Source: a virus
DNA: 33,704 bases
Virus record (IMG/VR): IMGVR_UViG_3300021371_000059
Coordinates: 1-33,704 of that record
Reading direction: 5' to 3' (one strand)
Shown here: positions 6,286 to 12,097 of the stretch, one piece after another
Layout of the letters: every line of letters begins with the position of its first letter
Position numbering within the stretch: position 1 is the first letter of the stretch
Made by a program: the position numbers and the translations under genes
The notes under the pieces: generated by a model
Seen by the model: the letters and a program-made list of their open reading frames with translations, nothing else
Databases searched by the model: none
What the model was told of the DNA's origin: nothing

Positions 6286-6306
6286 AATTTCTCCAATAAC
6301 TCTAAA

Positions 6307-6322
6307 TTAATTCTATAATTAA
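6307..6322. promoter_or_regulatory. Palindromic operator candidate in the divergent control region
   Basis: TTAATT-CTAT-AATTAA, perfect 6-bp arms. It lies 22 bp upstream of the HTH start and just downstream of that gene's -10 candidate, so a bound dimer would block its transcription. A related AT-rich palindrome lies at 12763-12777 near another promoter candidate. Confidence 0.5.
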
Positions 6323-6323
6323 G

Positions 6324-6352
6324 TAGATATTATTTTTTTGTTGCAAAGTCAA
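6324..6352 (-). promoter_or_regulatory. Promoter candidate for the minus-strand HTH unit
   Basis: Read on the minus strand: TTGACT (6352-6347), 17-bp spacer, TATCTA (6329-6324). The -35 matches sigma70 at five of six positions; the -10 is weak. The same TTGACT with a 17-bp spacer is found at 12752-12724. The predicted start falls inside the palindrome at 6307-6322. Confidence 0.45.
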
Positions 6353-6369
6353 ACGCTATCGATTAATTA
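6341..6369 (+). promoter_or_regulatory. Weak promoter candidate for the plus-strand early unit
   Basis: TTGCAA (6341-6346), 17-bp spacer, TAATTA (6364-6369), on the strand that reads into the HNH gene. It overlaps the minus-strand promoter candidate, so the two could exclude each other. Match to consensus is modest; the evidence is mostly that an operon of about 5 kb starts here. Confidence 0.25.
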
Positions 6370-6395
6370 TGGTTTATAACTTTTGGAGAGTAAAA

Positions 6396-7001
6396 ATGAG
6401 AAGTATAGCAACTGAATTTAAAAGATTAGGTGTAGACCACCCAGATAAAGGGTTTGTTTCAGTATGGACAAGGCAATTATCAAATGATGAAAAGTCTCGA
6501 TTGCGTTCTGAGTTTCGTGAAAATTTAATGTATAGCCAAATGAAATGCTGTCAAATAACAGGTTCGAGAATAGCTTTAGTAGCTAGTCACATAAAGCCGT
6601 TTGACCACTGTGCTGATGAAGTTGAAGCGGTCACTTATCTAAACGGTTTATTGCTGAGAAGAGATATAGATTATCTTTTTGACAAAGGCTACATATCGTT
6701 TGATAGCAAAAGAAGGCTTATGATTTCTAGTAAAATCAAAGAAGCTCTTGGATATAAATGGGCTGAACAGATGGATATTGCTCTAGGGAAAGGCGCGATG
6801 AAATCTTGGGCAGTCGGTGGTGAGAAAAGCAAGATTAAGCCTCTCATACTTCCAATAAACGACAGGTTTTCTGGCAATACCCCAACAAATTTACTTAAAA
6901 GGCACTTAAAAAACCAAACAAAAGCAAATGAAAAAAGAGAAGAATATATGGATTATCATAGACGGCATATATTCAAGTCACCAGAAATTCAAAACAATTA
7001 G
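6396..7001 (+). CDS. HNH endonuclease (HNH_2 type)
   Basis: 201 aa from ATG 6396, which has TTGGAGAG in place as ribosome binding site; an earlier in-frame ATG at 6369 lacks one. The central region has the HNH_2 pattern: KCCQITGSRIALVASHIKPF (Cys pair and His), then NGLLLRRDIDYLFDKGYISF (the N and second-H-equivalent region). This fold is common in restriction-type and phage nucleases that cut DNA with one metal ion. Both flanks are charged and not recognised. It is the first gene of the plus-strand unit, ahead of the recombination module. It could be a homing, restriction or host-DNA-degrading enzyme; sequence does not decide. Confidence 0.8.
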   Translation: MRSIATEFKRLGVDHPDKGFVSVWTRQLSNDEKSRLRSEFRENLMYSQMKCCQITGSRIALVASHIKPFDHCADEVEAVTYLNGLLLRRDIDYLFDKGYISFDSKRRLMISSKIKEALGYKWAEQMDIALGKGAMKSWAVGGEKSKIKPLILPINDRFSGNTPTNLLKRHLKNQTKANEKREEYMDYHRRHIFKSPEIQNN

Positions 7002-7009
7002 AGTGAAAT

Positions 7010-7846
7010 ATGAGCCAAGCATTAACAAACTTTGCAGAGTTGGGGCTAGACCATTTTAGCCCCTCTCAGCTTAATAAGCCTCTAGCTGTATGGATGTTTC
7101 AGTATGTGGCTTTAACCAAAGAGGATAGGCGGCAAATCAAAGTCGGCTATCCTGCTATTTATGGCACGGCAGTTCACAACGGCACTCAGCACTATCTCTG
7201 TGATGGGCTGGTGCTAGAGGATGCTGTTGAAATGGCTCTGACAAGCTACGACTTACAGCAAGTCAAAGACACTGACGAGGAGCGCAACACAGCCTACAGA
7301 GATAAGATACAGCTAGCAATCGAGCAAGGTATCGAAGTTCTTGGTGATACTTTCGATAACGCAGAATCAGAGAGGCACGTTAGCTTAGAGTTGCCAGATG
7401 TAGTTCTTCCAATAATCGGATATGTAGATTTTATAAAAGATAATGTGCTGTGTGAGTTTAAGACCAAGATAGGCAGAATGAACCAGCCCAAAAAGGACGG
7501 TACAAGGTCACTAGGCAAGGCTCAGATTCCAGATGAGCCTCAGCAAGCTCACGTTGAACAGGTAGCTGTCTATAGCAAGGCTACTGGTGCTATCCCATCC
7601 ATAGCTTACGTAAGCCATGACAGGGCAGTGAGGTTTGACCCATTCAACTGTCAGGCACTTCGGGCTGATAACATCGATAAAGCGATTGAGCGAGTGCGTC
7701 AGAAGGCTCTAAAGCGTCAGAACCTAATAGCGTACTCCAATGACCCAATGGTGCTTGGCGGTATCTTAGAAGCCGATTTTAGCCACCCATTCTACTGGGA
7801 TGACCCAGACAACATCGAATATGCAAAGGAGATATTCAAGGTATGA
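7010..7846 (+). CDS. PD-(D/E)XK exonuclease (Cas4/RecB-like)
   Basis: 278 aa. RecB/Cas4-type nuclease motifs are seen in order: YGTAVHNGTQH with His56, IIGYVDFIKDNVLCEFKTK with Asp140, Glu149 and Lys151, and QQAHVEQVAVYSK with the conserved Gln. The N-terminus has SPSQLNK, the usual start of this family. In phages these enzymes resect dsDNA ends to produce ssDNA for an annealing protein. The next gene, overlapping by 4 nt, is exactly such an annealing protein, so the pair works like lambda Exo and Bet. No Fe-S cysteines typical of Cas4 are obvious. Confidence 0.85.
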   Translation: MSQALTNFAELGLDHFSPSQLNKPLAVWMFQYVALTKEDRRQIKVGYPAIYGTAVHNGTQHYLCDGLVLEDAVEMALTSYDLQQVKDTDEERNTAYRDKIQLAIEQGIEVLGDTFDNAESERHVSLELPDVVLPIIGYVDFIKDNVLCEFKTKIGRMNQPKKDGTRSLGKAQIPDEPQQAHVEQVAVYSKATGAIPSIAYVSHDRAVRFDPFNCQALRADNIDKAIERVRQKALKRQNLIAYSNDPMVLGGILEADFSHPFYWDDPDNIEYAKEIFKV

Positions 7847-8439
7847 GTAAACTATTCGCAACCATGTCACAGATTGACATATCCAAAATGACTGAGCGTA
7901 AAAACGGCTTTACTTATTTAAGCTGGGCGCACGCTTACAGATTATTGAGGCAATACTGCCCAGAAGCTGAAATAGTAAAATCAGTATTTGCTATGCCTGA
8001 CGGCAGACGGCTACCGTATATGGTGGATGAAGCTGGTTATGCTTATGTGCAAGTAACCGTGATTATCGAGGACTACACTTGCGTTGAAGTCATGCCTGTC
8101 TTGAACCACGCTAACCGCCCAGTGCAGAACCCCGATAGCTTTGCTGTAAATGCCAGCCTACAGAGATGTATGGCTAAGGCTATCTCAATGGCAACAGGAT
8201 TGGGTATCCATTTATATGCTGGCGAGGATATGCCTCAGCAAACAAGTGGGTTGGCTACAGAAGCACCTTTGGCACCTCAGCCAGTAAAGAAATTAGATAC
8301 GAGTACGCTTGTGTCTCTTGATGCACAGCTAGAAAACTGTGTGGATATAGAAGCCTTGAAGGAGTTGTATAACTCCAGATTGGATTGGACTAAAGAACAA
8401 ACAGGATTATTCTCAGCCAGAAAAAAGGAGCTAATGTAA
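7843..8439 (+). CDS. Single-strand annealing protein, DUF1071/Sak3-like
   Basis: 198 aa, overlapping the exonuclease stop (ATGA). The N-terminal domain has the DUF1071 signature: TYLSWAHAYRLLRQYCPEAE, then YAYVQVTVIIEDYTCVEVMP, then FAVNASLQRCMAKAISMATG and LGIHLYAGEDMP. As I recall, DUF1071 proteins are RAD52-like phage recombinases (Sak3 group) that coat ssDNA and anneal complementary strands. The C-terminal 60 residues are a linker plus a small helical segment and vary in the family. Works with the exonuclease just upstream and the SSB-like protein downstream. Confidence 0.85.
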   Translation: MSKLFATMSQIDISKMTERKNGFTYLSWAHAYRLLRQYCPEAEIVKSVFAMPDGRRLPYMVDEAGYAYVQVTVIIEDYTCVEVMPVLNHANRPVQNPDSFAVNASLQRCMAKAISMATGLGIHLYAGEDMPQQTSGLATEAPLAPQPVKKLDTSTLVSLDAQLENCVDIEALKELYNSRLDWTKEQTGLFSARKKELM

Positions 8440-8682
8440 ATGGCATATGATAATGAAATGACTGGGGCTATGTTCCCAAATGATAAAGGCGATAATCCAA
8501 AACGCCCAGACCATCGAGGTGATATAACAATCGGTGGCGTAAAGTATTCGCTATCCGCTTGGAACACCACCGCTAAGAATACTGGGAAGCCTTATATTTC
8601 AATTAAGGTATCTGAGTACGTTGAGCGTCAGCCTCAACAGCAACCAGCACAGCAATCGCTCGTTGATGAAATACCGTTCTAA
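8440..8682 (+). CDS. Small single-stranded DNA-binding-like protein (80 aa)
   Basis: 80 aa, beginning MAYDNEMTGAMFPNDKGDNP, then a beta-rich core DITIGGVKYSLSAWNTTAKN and KPYISIKVSEYVE, a Gln/Pro linker, and the tail VDEIPF. The first part matches the YDNxxxGxxFxNDKxxxxxxPDxxG pattern of small phage proteins that I recall near recombination genes. The acidic tail ending in Ile-Pro-Phe is like the C-terminal tip by which bacterial SSB recruits partners. SSB function is inferred from these and from position after the annealing protein. It starts immediately after the preceding stop. Confidence 0.7.
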   Translation: MAYDNEMTGAMFPNDKGDNPKRPDHRGDITIGGVKYSLSAWNTTAKNTGKPYISIKVSEYVERQPQQQPAQQSLVDEIPF

Positions 8683-8860
8683 AAAAGAGCAAAAACTAGC
8701 CGCTACCCCAGTTTCAAGATTAGACACTTGTAGCTGGTGTGGCGGTACTTTTAACTGGCAAACAGAGGGAACAGTAAATGCAAATGGGGATATCTTCTGC
8801 ACAGATAAGTGCTTTGATGCCAAAAGGCACAACAAACCAGCAAGTTTTGAAGAACTTTAA
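8666..8860 (+). CDS. Zinc-ribbon small protein (64 aa)
   Basis: I choose ATG 8666, inside the tail of the SSB-like gene, over the frame opening at 8621. The 64-aa product has CSWCGG then CTDKCFDAKRH: two CxxC/CxxxC pairs about 25 residues apart, a treble-clef or zinc-ribbon layout. Flanks are basic (MKYRSKKEQK). Such small Zn proteins often bind DNA, RNA or a partner enzyme. No strong ribosome binding site is seen, so translation is probably coupled. Overlaps the next gene by 83 nt. Confidence 0.65.
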   Translation: MKYRSKKEQKLAATPVSRLDTCSWCGGTFNWQTEGTVNANGDIFCTDKCFDAKRHNKPASFEEL

Positions 8861-9344
8861 ACTTATATTAAGGGCTGTATCGAAAGCATCTGACATTTTT
8901 GAAGAGCAGATTTTAGGCGATAATCGTCAGCATGAAATTTCGAGAGCAAGGCGTGTGCTAGCTTATTTAGCGGTGACTAACCTTAAAGTTTCTAATAGGA
9001 AAATTTCAATACTTATGGATTTAGATAATAGTAGTGTTTTGTATATGGTGAGAAAGGTAGCGCAAGATTTAAAAAAATGTGATATTTTGACTGTAGATTT
9101 ATTGAATAAATCGATTGCAGAATATAAAAATATTAATGTTAAGAATTTCACCATGAGCCGAAGTAAGCATTATAAATCAATGGTTTTGTTAGGAATGTAC
9201 GATGATGGTATGTTGATTACCATCGATGGCGAAAGTATATTTAAAGAAATGAACAGCCAGCAGATGATAGGGCTAGCCATAGAGCTTCTCGAAAGGGCGC
9301 AAATTAGTGCGAATTTACCGCAGAAAGAATCGGATTTCCAATAA
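8778..9344 (+). CDS. Stand-alone DnaA domain IV-like DNA-binding protein
   Basis: 188 aa from ATG 8778, which has AGGGA about 8 nt upstream; starts at 8784 or 8817 are possible. Residues about 41-97 align with the DNA-binding domain IV of DnaA: basic and helical HEISRARRVLAYLAVTN, then VSNRKISILMDLDNSSVLYM and VRKVAQDL, corresponding to ARxxAMxLA, the HTH and the DHTTVxxA signature (here DNSSVLYM). There is no Walker motif, so no AAA+ ATPase. The C-terminal 90 residues (SKHYKSMVLLGMYDDGMLIT, FKEMNSQQMIGLAIELLERA) are not recognised. It may bind DnaA boxes in host or phage DNA, as initiator, competitor or regulator. Confidence 0.65.
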   Translation: MQMGISSAQISALMPKGTTNQQVLKNFKLILRAVSKASDIFEEQILGDNRQHEISRARRVLAYLAVTNLKVSNRKISILMDLDNSSVLYMVRKVAQDLKKCDILTVDLLNKSIAEYKNINVKNFTMSRSKHYKSMVLLGMYDDGMLITIDGESIFKEMNSQQMIGLAIELLERAQISANLPQKESDFQ

Positions 9345-9543
9345 CAACAAGTGCGTCAGGTTCTTGTTTGATGAATTGCATAGACAACGCTGTACTGAAA
9401 TAGATTTCAGTGAGCGCACTGGCATATATAGAGGTACGCTTAGAAATTGGAGAACTTGCTCAAACCCCAGAGTAAATGATTTGGATTTTGCTTTGAACGT
9501 GCTTGGCTACGAAATTGTAGTGCGCCCCATAAAACATGAATAG
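9307..9543 (+). CDS. Small helix-turn-helix protein (78 aa)
   Basis: The frame starts with GTG at 9307 and overlaps the end of the DnaA-like gene by 38 nt. The core FDELHRQRCTEIDFSERTGI and YRGTLRNWRTCSNPRVNDLD followed by FALNVLGYEIVVRP is a Cro/C1-type HTH with the usual last helix, as in phage transcription regulators. The first 15 residues are basic. It is the second HTH regulator of the phage, transcribed opposite to the one at 6076-6285. Roles in early-to-late switching are possible; the start is not certain. Confidence 0.65.
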   Translation: MRIYRRKNRISNNNKCVRFLFDELHRQRCTEIDFSERTGIYRGTLRNWRTCSNPRVNDLDFALNVLGYEIVVRPIKHE

Positions 9544-9997
9544 ATTTCTAGCTGAAAGATTGAGCCATTCAAGTTACGGACTTGTAGGCGAGTGCATCGC
9601 TATGGCGGCAATACTACAGAGAGGCTGGGGTTGTGCAATGGCACAGCAGGATTCTGTGGACTTGGTATGCTGGAATATTGAAAACGGTGATAGCTATTTA
9701 GTGCAAGTAAGAAGCTGTCAGGAATCAAGACAGCATAAGAACCGCCTATATTTTCAGATGGGTTTGGGCGGCAAAAAAGATGTTGATGGCATTAAAAGAA
9801 AACGGATGCCAACCAGAAATGATTTTGATATATTAGCCCTTGTTGCCACCGAACAGCGCACCTGTTTTTTTATGCCTGTGGTTGGTATCAATCAGATAAA
9901 AATAACCAAGCAACCCAGCTTCTTTGATAACCCAGAAATCGAATCAGAAAGCTGGCGAAAAACCATAGAGGTACTAAATGACTATCCCAAATCGTAG
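9536..9997 (+). CDS. PD-(D/E)XK endonuclease-like protein
   Basis: 153 aa, overlapping the HTH gene by 8 nt. The N-terminal half has a nuclease-like layout: SYGLVGECIAMAAILQRGWG with Glu19, QQDSVDLVCW with Asp42, then SYLVQVRSCQ where the family has QVKS; here Lys is replaced by Arg59. This resembles group-I-intron-type and resolvase-like PD-(D/E)XK proteins. The Lys-to-Arg change may lower or end catalysis. The second half contains FDILALVATEQRTCFFMPVV, typical of such folds. Role unknown; it is between the regulators and lysis genes. Confidence 0.55.
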   Translation: MNRFLAERLSHSSYGLVGECIAMAAILQRGWGCAMAQQDSVDLVCWNIENGDSYLVQVRSCQESRQHKNRLYFQMGLGGKKDVDGIKRKRMPTRNDFDILALVATEQRTCFFMPVVGINQIKITKQPSFFDNPEIESESWRKTIEVLNDYPKS

Positions 9998-10196
9998 ACC
10001 ATGTATAACCACTGATATCGGCTCAAACCTAGCCGTAACGGTTTCCTTCCACCCTCAGACTAATGAAGCTGTGGAAGTCTTTATGACCAAGCGTGGCAAT
10101 AAGGCTGGCGAATCAGAGCTTGACGATGCCATGTATAAATTAGGCGTTACTGCCTCAAAACTAATGCAAGGAGAGGGTTTAGATGAACTTGGATAA
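9978..10196 (+). CDS. Small conserved phage protein, TSCPD-like (72 aa)
   Basis: 72 aa, overlapping the preceding gene by 20 nt. It reads MTIPNRRPCITTDIGSNLAV, then TVSFHPQTNEAVEVFMTKRG and DDAMYKLGVTASKLMQGE. The RRPCxTxxxxxxxxxVSxGFHPxTxxxxEVFxTKR pattern with LGVxASxxMQ is like the TSCPD domain found at the C-terminus of class II ribonucleotide reductases and as free small proteins in marine phages. No reductase is present in the window, so a metabolic role is not supported. Function unknown. Confidence 0.6.
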   Translation: MTIPNRRPCITTDIGSNLAVTVSFHPQTNEAVEVFMTKRGNKAGESELDDAMYKLGVTASKLMQGEGLDELG

Positions 10197-10671
10197 ACTA
10201 CAAGCCGAAATCACGGCTGATGAGGGCAGGGTAGATGAGATATACTTATGCTCTGAGGGGCATCCAACATTCGGCATAGGTCATCTCATTGTGCAGTCAG
10301 ACCCCGAATATAAATCATTATGCTTAGATAGCTTTGTTGGCATTAAAGTGTCTGAGACAAGGGTGAGAGAGGCGTTTGAGGCTGATATATCTGTAGTTCT
10401 AAAAGACTGTGAGATACTATACCCAGACTTCTACGAGCTACCAGAGGAAGCCCAACACATTATAGCCAATATGTGCTTTCAGCTTGGCAGACCTCGGCTC
10501 TCTAAATTCAAGATGATGAAGGCGGCTGTTGATGCCAGAGACTTCAAAGAGGCGGCTAAACAGATGCTAAATTCACGATGGGCTAAACAGACACCTAACA
10601 GGGCTAAGAGGCTGGCTAATAGGATGAAAAACTTGGCTATGGAGCAAACAAATGGCACAGAAAAAGTTTGA
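10183..10671 (+). CDS. Endolysin, T4-type lysozyme (GH24)
   Basis: 162 aa, about T4 lysozyme length, with GGAGAGGG before ATG 10183. It cleaves the glycan strands of peptidoglycan at lysis. The active site region reads ADEGRVDEIYLCSEGHPTFG followed by IGH: Glu14 corresponds to T4 Glu11 and Thr29 to Thr26, but the Asp20 position is Cys23. The C-terminal part SRWAKQTPNRAKRLANRM matches T4 SRWYNQTPNRAKR almost exactly. There is no signal peptide, so it needs a holin for export. It is the first gene of the lysis cassette, overlapping the TSCPD-like gene and the EF-hand membrane protein. Confidence 0.93.
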   Translation: MNLDKLQAEITADEGRVDEIYLCSEGHPTFGIGHLIVQSDPEYKSLCLDSFVGIKVSETRVREAFEADISVVLKDCEILYPDFYELPEEAQHIIANMCFQLGRPRLSKFKMMKAAVDARDFKEAAKQMLNSRWAKQTPNRAKRLANRMKNLAMEQTNGTEKV

Positions 10672-10972
10672 AGAAGAAACTGTTTATTATGAGTATGACC
10701 TCGATGGCGATGGGATTATCTCTGATGAGGAACTGGAACACGCCAAAGACATAAAGTCAGCCGAAGCTGAATACCGCAAAATGAAGGCGCAGAGAAGAAT
10801 GGCTACGGCTGTTCTGATATTTATGGCTCTTTACACTACCGCCATGTTTCTGCCGATAATCCCAGACGCTAGGATTAAACTGCTAACAGACCTATCTAAC
10901 CTACTCTATATAACTGGTGGCGGTATTGTGGGGGCTTATATGGGCGTTTCTGCTTGGATGAGCAAGAAGTGA
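10652..10972 (+). CDS. EF-hand protein with two membrane helices, holin-like
   Basis: 106 aa, overlapping the lysozyme end. Residues 16-27 (DLDGDGIISDEE) form a canonical 12-residue EF-hand calcium loop: Asp16, Asp18, Asp20, Ser24 and Glu27 at positions 1, 3, 5, 9 and 12. A charged helix follows to about residue 49. Two hydrophobic segments come next, about 51-70 and 83-102, ending SKK. Two membrane helices, small size and place between lysozyme and a holin suggest a holin or antiholin. The EF-hand would make it calcium-sensitive, which is inference. It could instead be a small membrane protein with another role in lysis. Confidence 0.75.
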   Translation: MAQKKFEEETVYYEYDLDGDGIISDEELEHAKDIKSAEAEYRKMKAQRRMATAVLIFMALYTTAMFLPIIPDARIKLLTDLSNLLYITGGGIVGAYMGVSAWMSKK

Positions 10973-11100
10973 TGCCAGAATGGTGGGAAGCACTCCTGTT
11001 GGGGCTTATAGGGCTTAATACAGGCATTAATGTATATCGCTGGCGAGAAGATGTAATAAGGAGAAGAAATGATACAGGCTCTAATTGCTCCTGCAACTAA
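10972..11100 (+). CDS. Possible 42-aa membrane peptide overlapping the holin gene
   Basis: ATG 10972 overlaps the EF-hand gene stop as TGATG. The product reads MPEWWEALLLGLIGLNTGIN then VYRWREDVIRRRNDTG and ends SNCSCN. The first 22 residues could cross the membrane, followed by a basic cytoplasmic-type stretch. Its last 32 nt overlap the start of the 3-TM holin gene in another frame. It fills the gap between two lysis genes and looks like a small membrane protein, perhaps antiholin-like or spanin-like, but no family is recognised. Confidence 0.5.
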   Translation: MPEWWEALLLGLIGLNTGINVYRWREDVIRRRNDTGSNCSCN

Positions 11101-11443
11101 GTTGCTGGATAAATTCATTGAAGATAAAGACCAGAAGAACCAGCTAGCACATGAGCTAGCTACAATGGCTGATAATCACGCTCAGGAGCTTGCTCTACAG
11201 CAAATAGAAGTGCTGAAGGCTGATGCTAAGGGAAATTGGTTTCAAGCCTCTTGGAGACCCCTTATAGGCTGGATATGCGGCTTATCTCTGGGTATCAACT
11301 ACATGGTTAGCCCGATATGCGCTGGCTTTGGAATTGTGATTCCTCAAGCGGATATGAGTGTAATGATGCCGCTATTATTCGGGATGCTGGGTCTAGCTGG
11401 TATGAGAAGCTACGACAAGGGTAAGAAAACAGATACAAAATGA
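11069..11443 (+). CDS. Holin, 3-TM family
   Basis: 124 aa, with AAGGAGAAG just upstream of ATG 11069. The N-terminal 60 residues are charged and helical (MIQALIAPATKLLDKFIEDK). Then comes the hallmark WFQASWRPLIGWICGLSLGI, followed by two hydrophobic segments (about 61-84 and 88-111) and a short basic tail. The WxxAxWRPxxxW motif is that of the family named holin of 3TMs, for gene-transfer release. It would form lesions in the inner membrane to let the lysozyme out. Last gene of the plus-strand unit, followed by a hairpin terminator. Confidence 0.8.
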   Translation: MIQALIAPATKLLDKFIEDKDQKNQLAHELATMADNHAQELALQQIEVLKADAKGNWFQASWRPLIGWICGLSLGINYMVSPICAGFGIVIPQADMSVMMPLLFGMLGLAGMRSYDKGKKTDTK

Positions 11444-11444
11444 A

Positions 11445-11481
11445 AAGCCCCCAGCGGCTAGGGAGGAAACGCTGAGGGCTT
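11445..11481. terminator. Hairpin terminator between convergent units
   Basis: Left arm AAGCCC-C-CAGCG (11445-11456) pairs with CGCTG-A-GGGCTT (11470-11481): eleven base pairs with one C/A mismatch and a 13-nt loop. It lies one base after the holin stop and 20 nt before the end of the minus-strand gene at 11502. On the minus strand it is followed by TTTTCATTTT, a fair U-tract; on the plus strand the tract is poor. Most likely it ends both units. Confidence 0.8.
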
Positions 11482-11501
11482 AACAGGAGAGTGTTGATTC
11501 T

Positions 11502-11675
11502 TTATGAGGCTTCACGCTCCTTTTGTAAAGGGCTTTGTAGCCTACTTCTATATAATTTATCGTAGGCACTGAGAAGGTCTTTTCTAGCCCCCTCGCTCAC
11601 CACATCTTTATATTGCAGATACACGTTGATAGCATCTGTGACCTCAACGATTTCCTTTGCTGTTAGCTTATCCAT
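11502..11675 (-). CDS. Small helical hypothetical protein (57 aa)
   Basis: I put the start at ATG 11675, which overlaps the stop of the 55-aa gene (TAATG) and has GGAGAG upstream; the frame itself opens at 11696. The product starts MDKLTAKEIVEVTDAINVYL and looks all-helical, with a basic C-terminal part (YDKLYRSRLQSPLQKEREAS). No family recognised. Last gene before the shared terminator. Confidence 0.6.
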   Translation of the reverse strand: MDKLTAKEIVEVTDAINVYLQYKDVVSEGARKDLLSAYDKLYRSRLQSPLQKEREAS

Positions 11676-11842
11676 TAATCTCTCTCCACATCGCAATCTG
11701 TGCTAACCATATATAGCTCTGGGTTAGCTCCCACTTGAACGCTAGCCAACTCAGCCGCGCTATCATCACTGAAAGCTGATACGTTTACCTTGTACGTCTG
11801 ATAAATCGTAACCGTGTAGCTTTCTTCTCGTCTTTCTAGCAT
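11675..11842 (-). CDS. Small hypothetical protein (55 aa)
   Basis: ATG 11842 follows the stop of the 81-aa gene with no gap; TAA at 11675-11677 overlaps the next ATG. The product reads MLERREESYTVTIYQTYKVN then VSAFSDDSAAELASVQVGAN: beta-strand-like with regular alternation, acidic C-terminus (DCDVERD). No family recognised. A second ATG at 11846 is out of frame. Tight packing on both sides is the main support. Confidence 0.6.
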   Translation of the reverse strand: MLERREESYTVTIYQTYKVNVSAFSDDSAAELASVQVGANPELYMVSTDCDVERD

Positions 11843-12088
11843 TCATCTCTCCTTGCTAAAATTGTAATCAAATATATTTTCTGGCAATACCTTCACCTTG
11901 AATAGTTTGTTATCAGGGTATCTTTGCTTGACGTAATAAAATCTATCGAAGGCTAGCCGCTTACACAGATATCTGTATTGCTTCACATCATCTGTCTCAT
12001 ACAAATCACCATAGTTCGTAGTACGCATAGCGTAATCCATTGTGCTTGTATCTTTGAACATAATGGGTATTCCGTTTCTAACTACCAT
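11843..12088 (-). CDS. Hypothetical protein, Tyr-rich (81 aa)
   Basis: 81 aa from ATG 12088, with AGGAG six bases upstream. It starts MVVRNGIPIMFKDTSTMDYA and has many aromatic and basic residues (YRYLCKRLAFDRFYYVKQRY). The composition suggests a folded nucleic-acid or protein-binding domain, but I do not recognise it. It lies in the short minus-strand unit with its own promoter candidate, away from virion genes, so a host-takeover or regulatory role is possible. Confidence 0.65.
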   Translation of the reverse strand: MVVRNGIPIMFKDTSTMDYAMRTTNYGDLYETDDVKQYRYLCKRLAFDRFYYVKQRYPDNKLFKVKVLPENIFDYNFSKER

Positions 12089-12097
12089 CAGCCTCTC

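Noticed and set aside
7010-7846. Calling the exonuclease a Cas4 and hence a CRISPR-related gene
   Set aside because: The nuclease motifs are shared by RecB-like phage exonucleases; there are no iron-sulfur cysteines or other cas genes, and the neighbour is an annealing protein.
9978-10196. Ribonucleotide reductase fragment
   Set aside because: Only the TSCPD-like small domain is present, with good start and stop overlaps on both sides, so it is a complete small gene and not the remains of a reductase.
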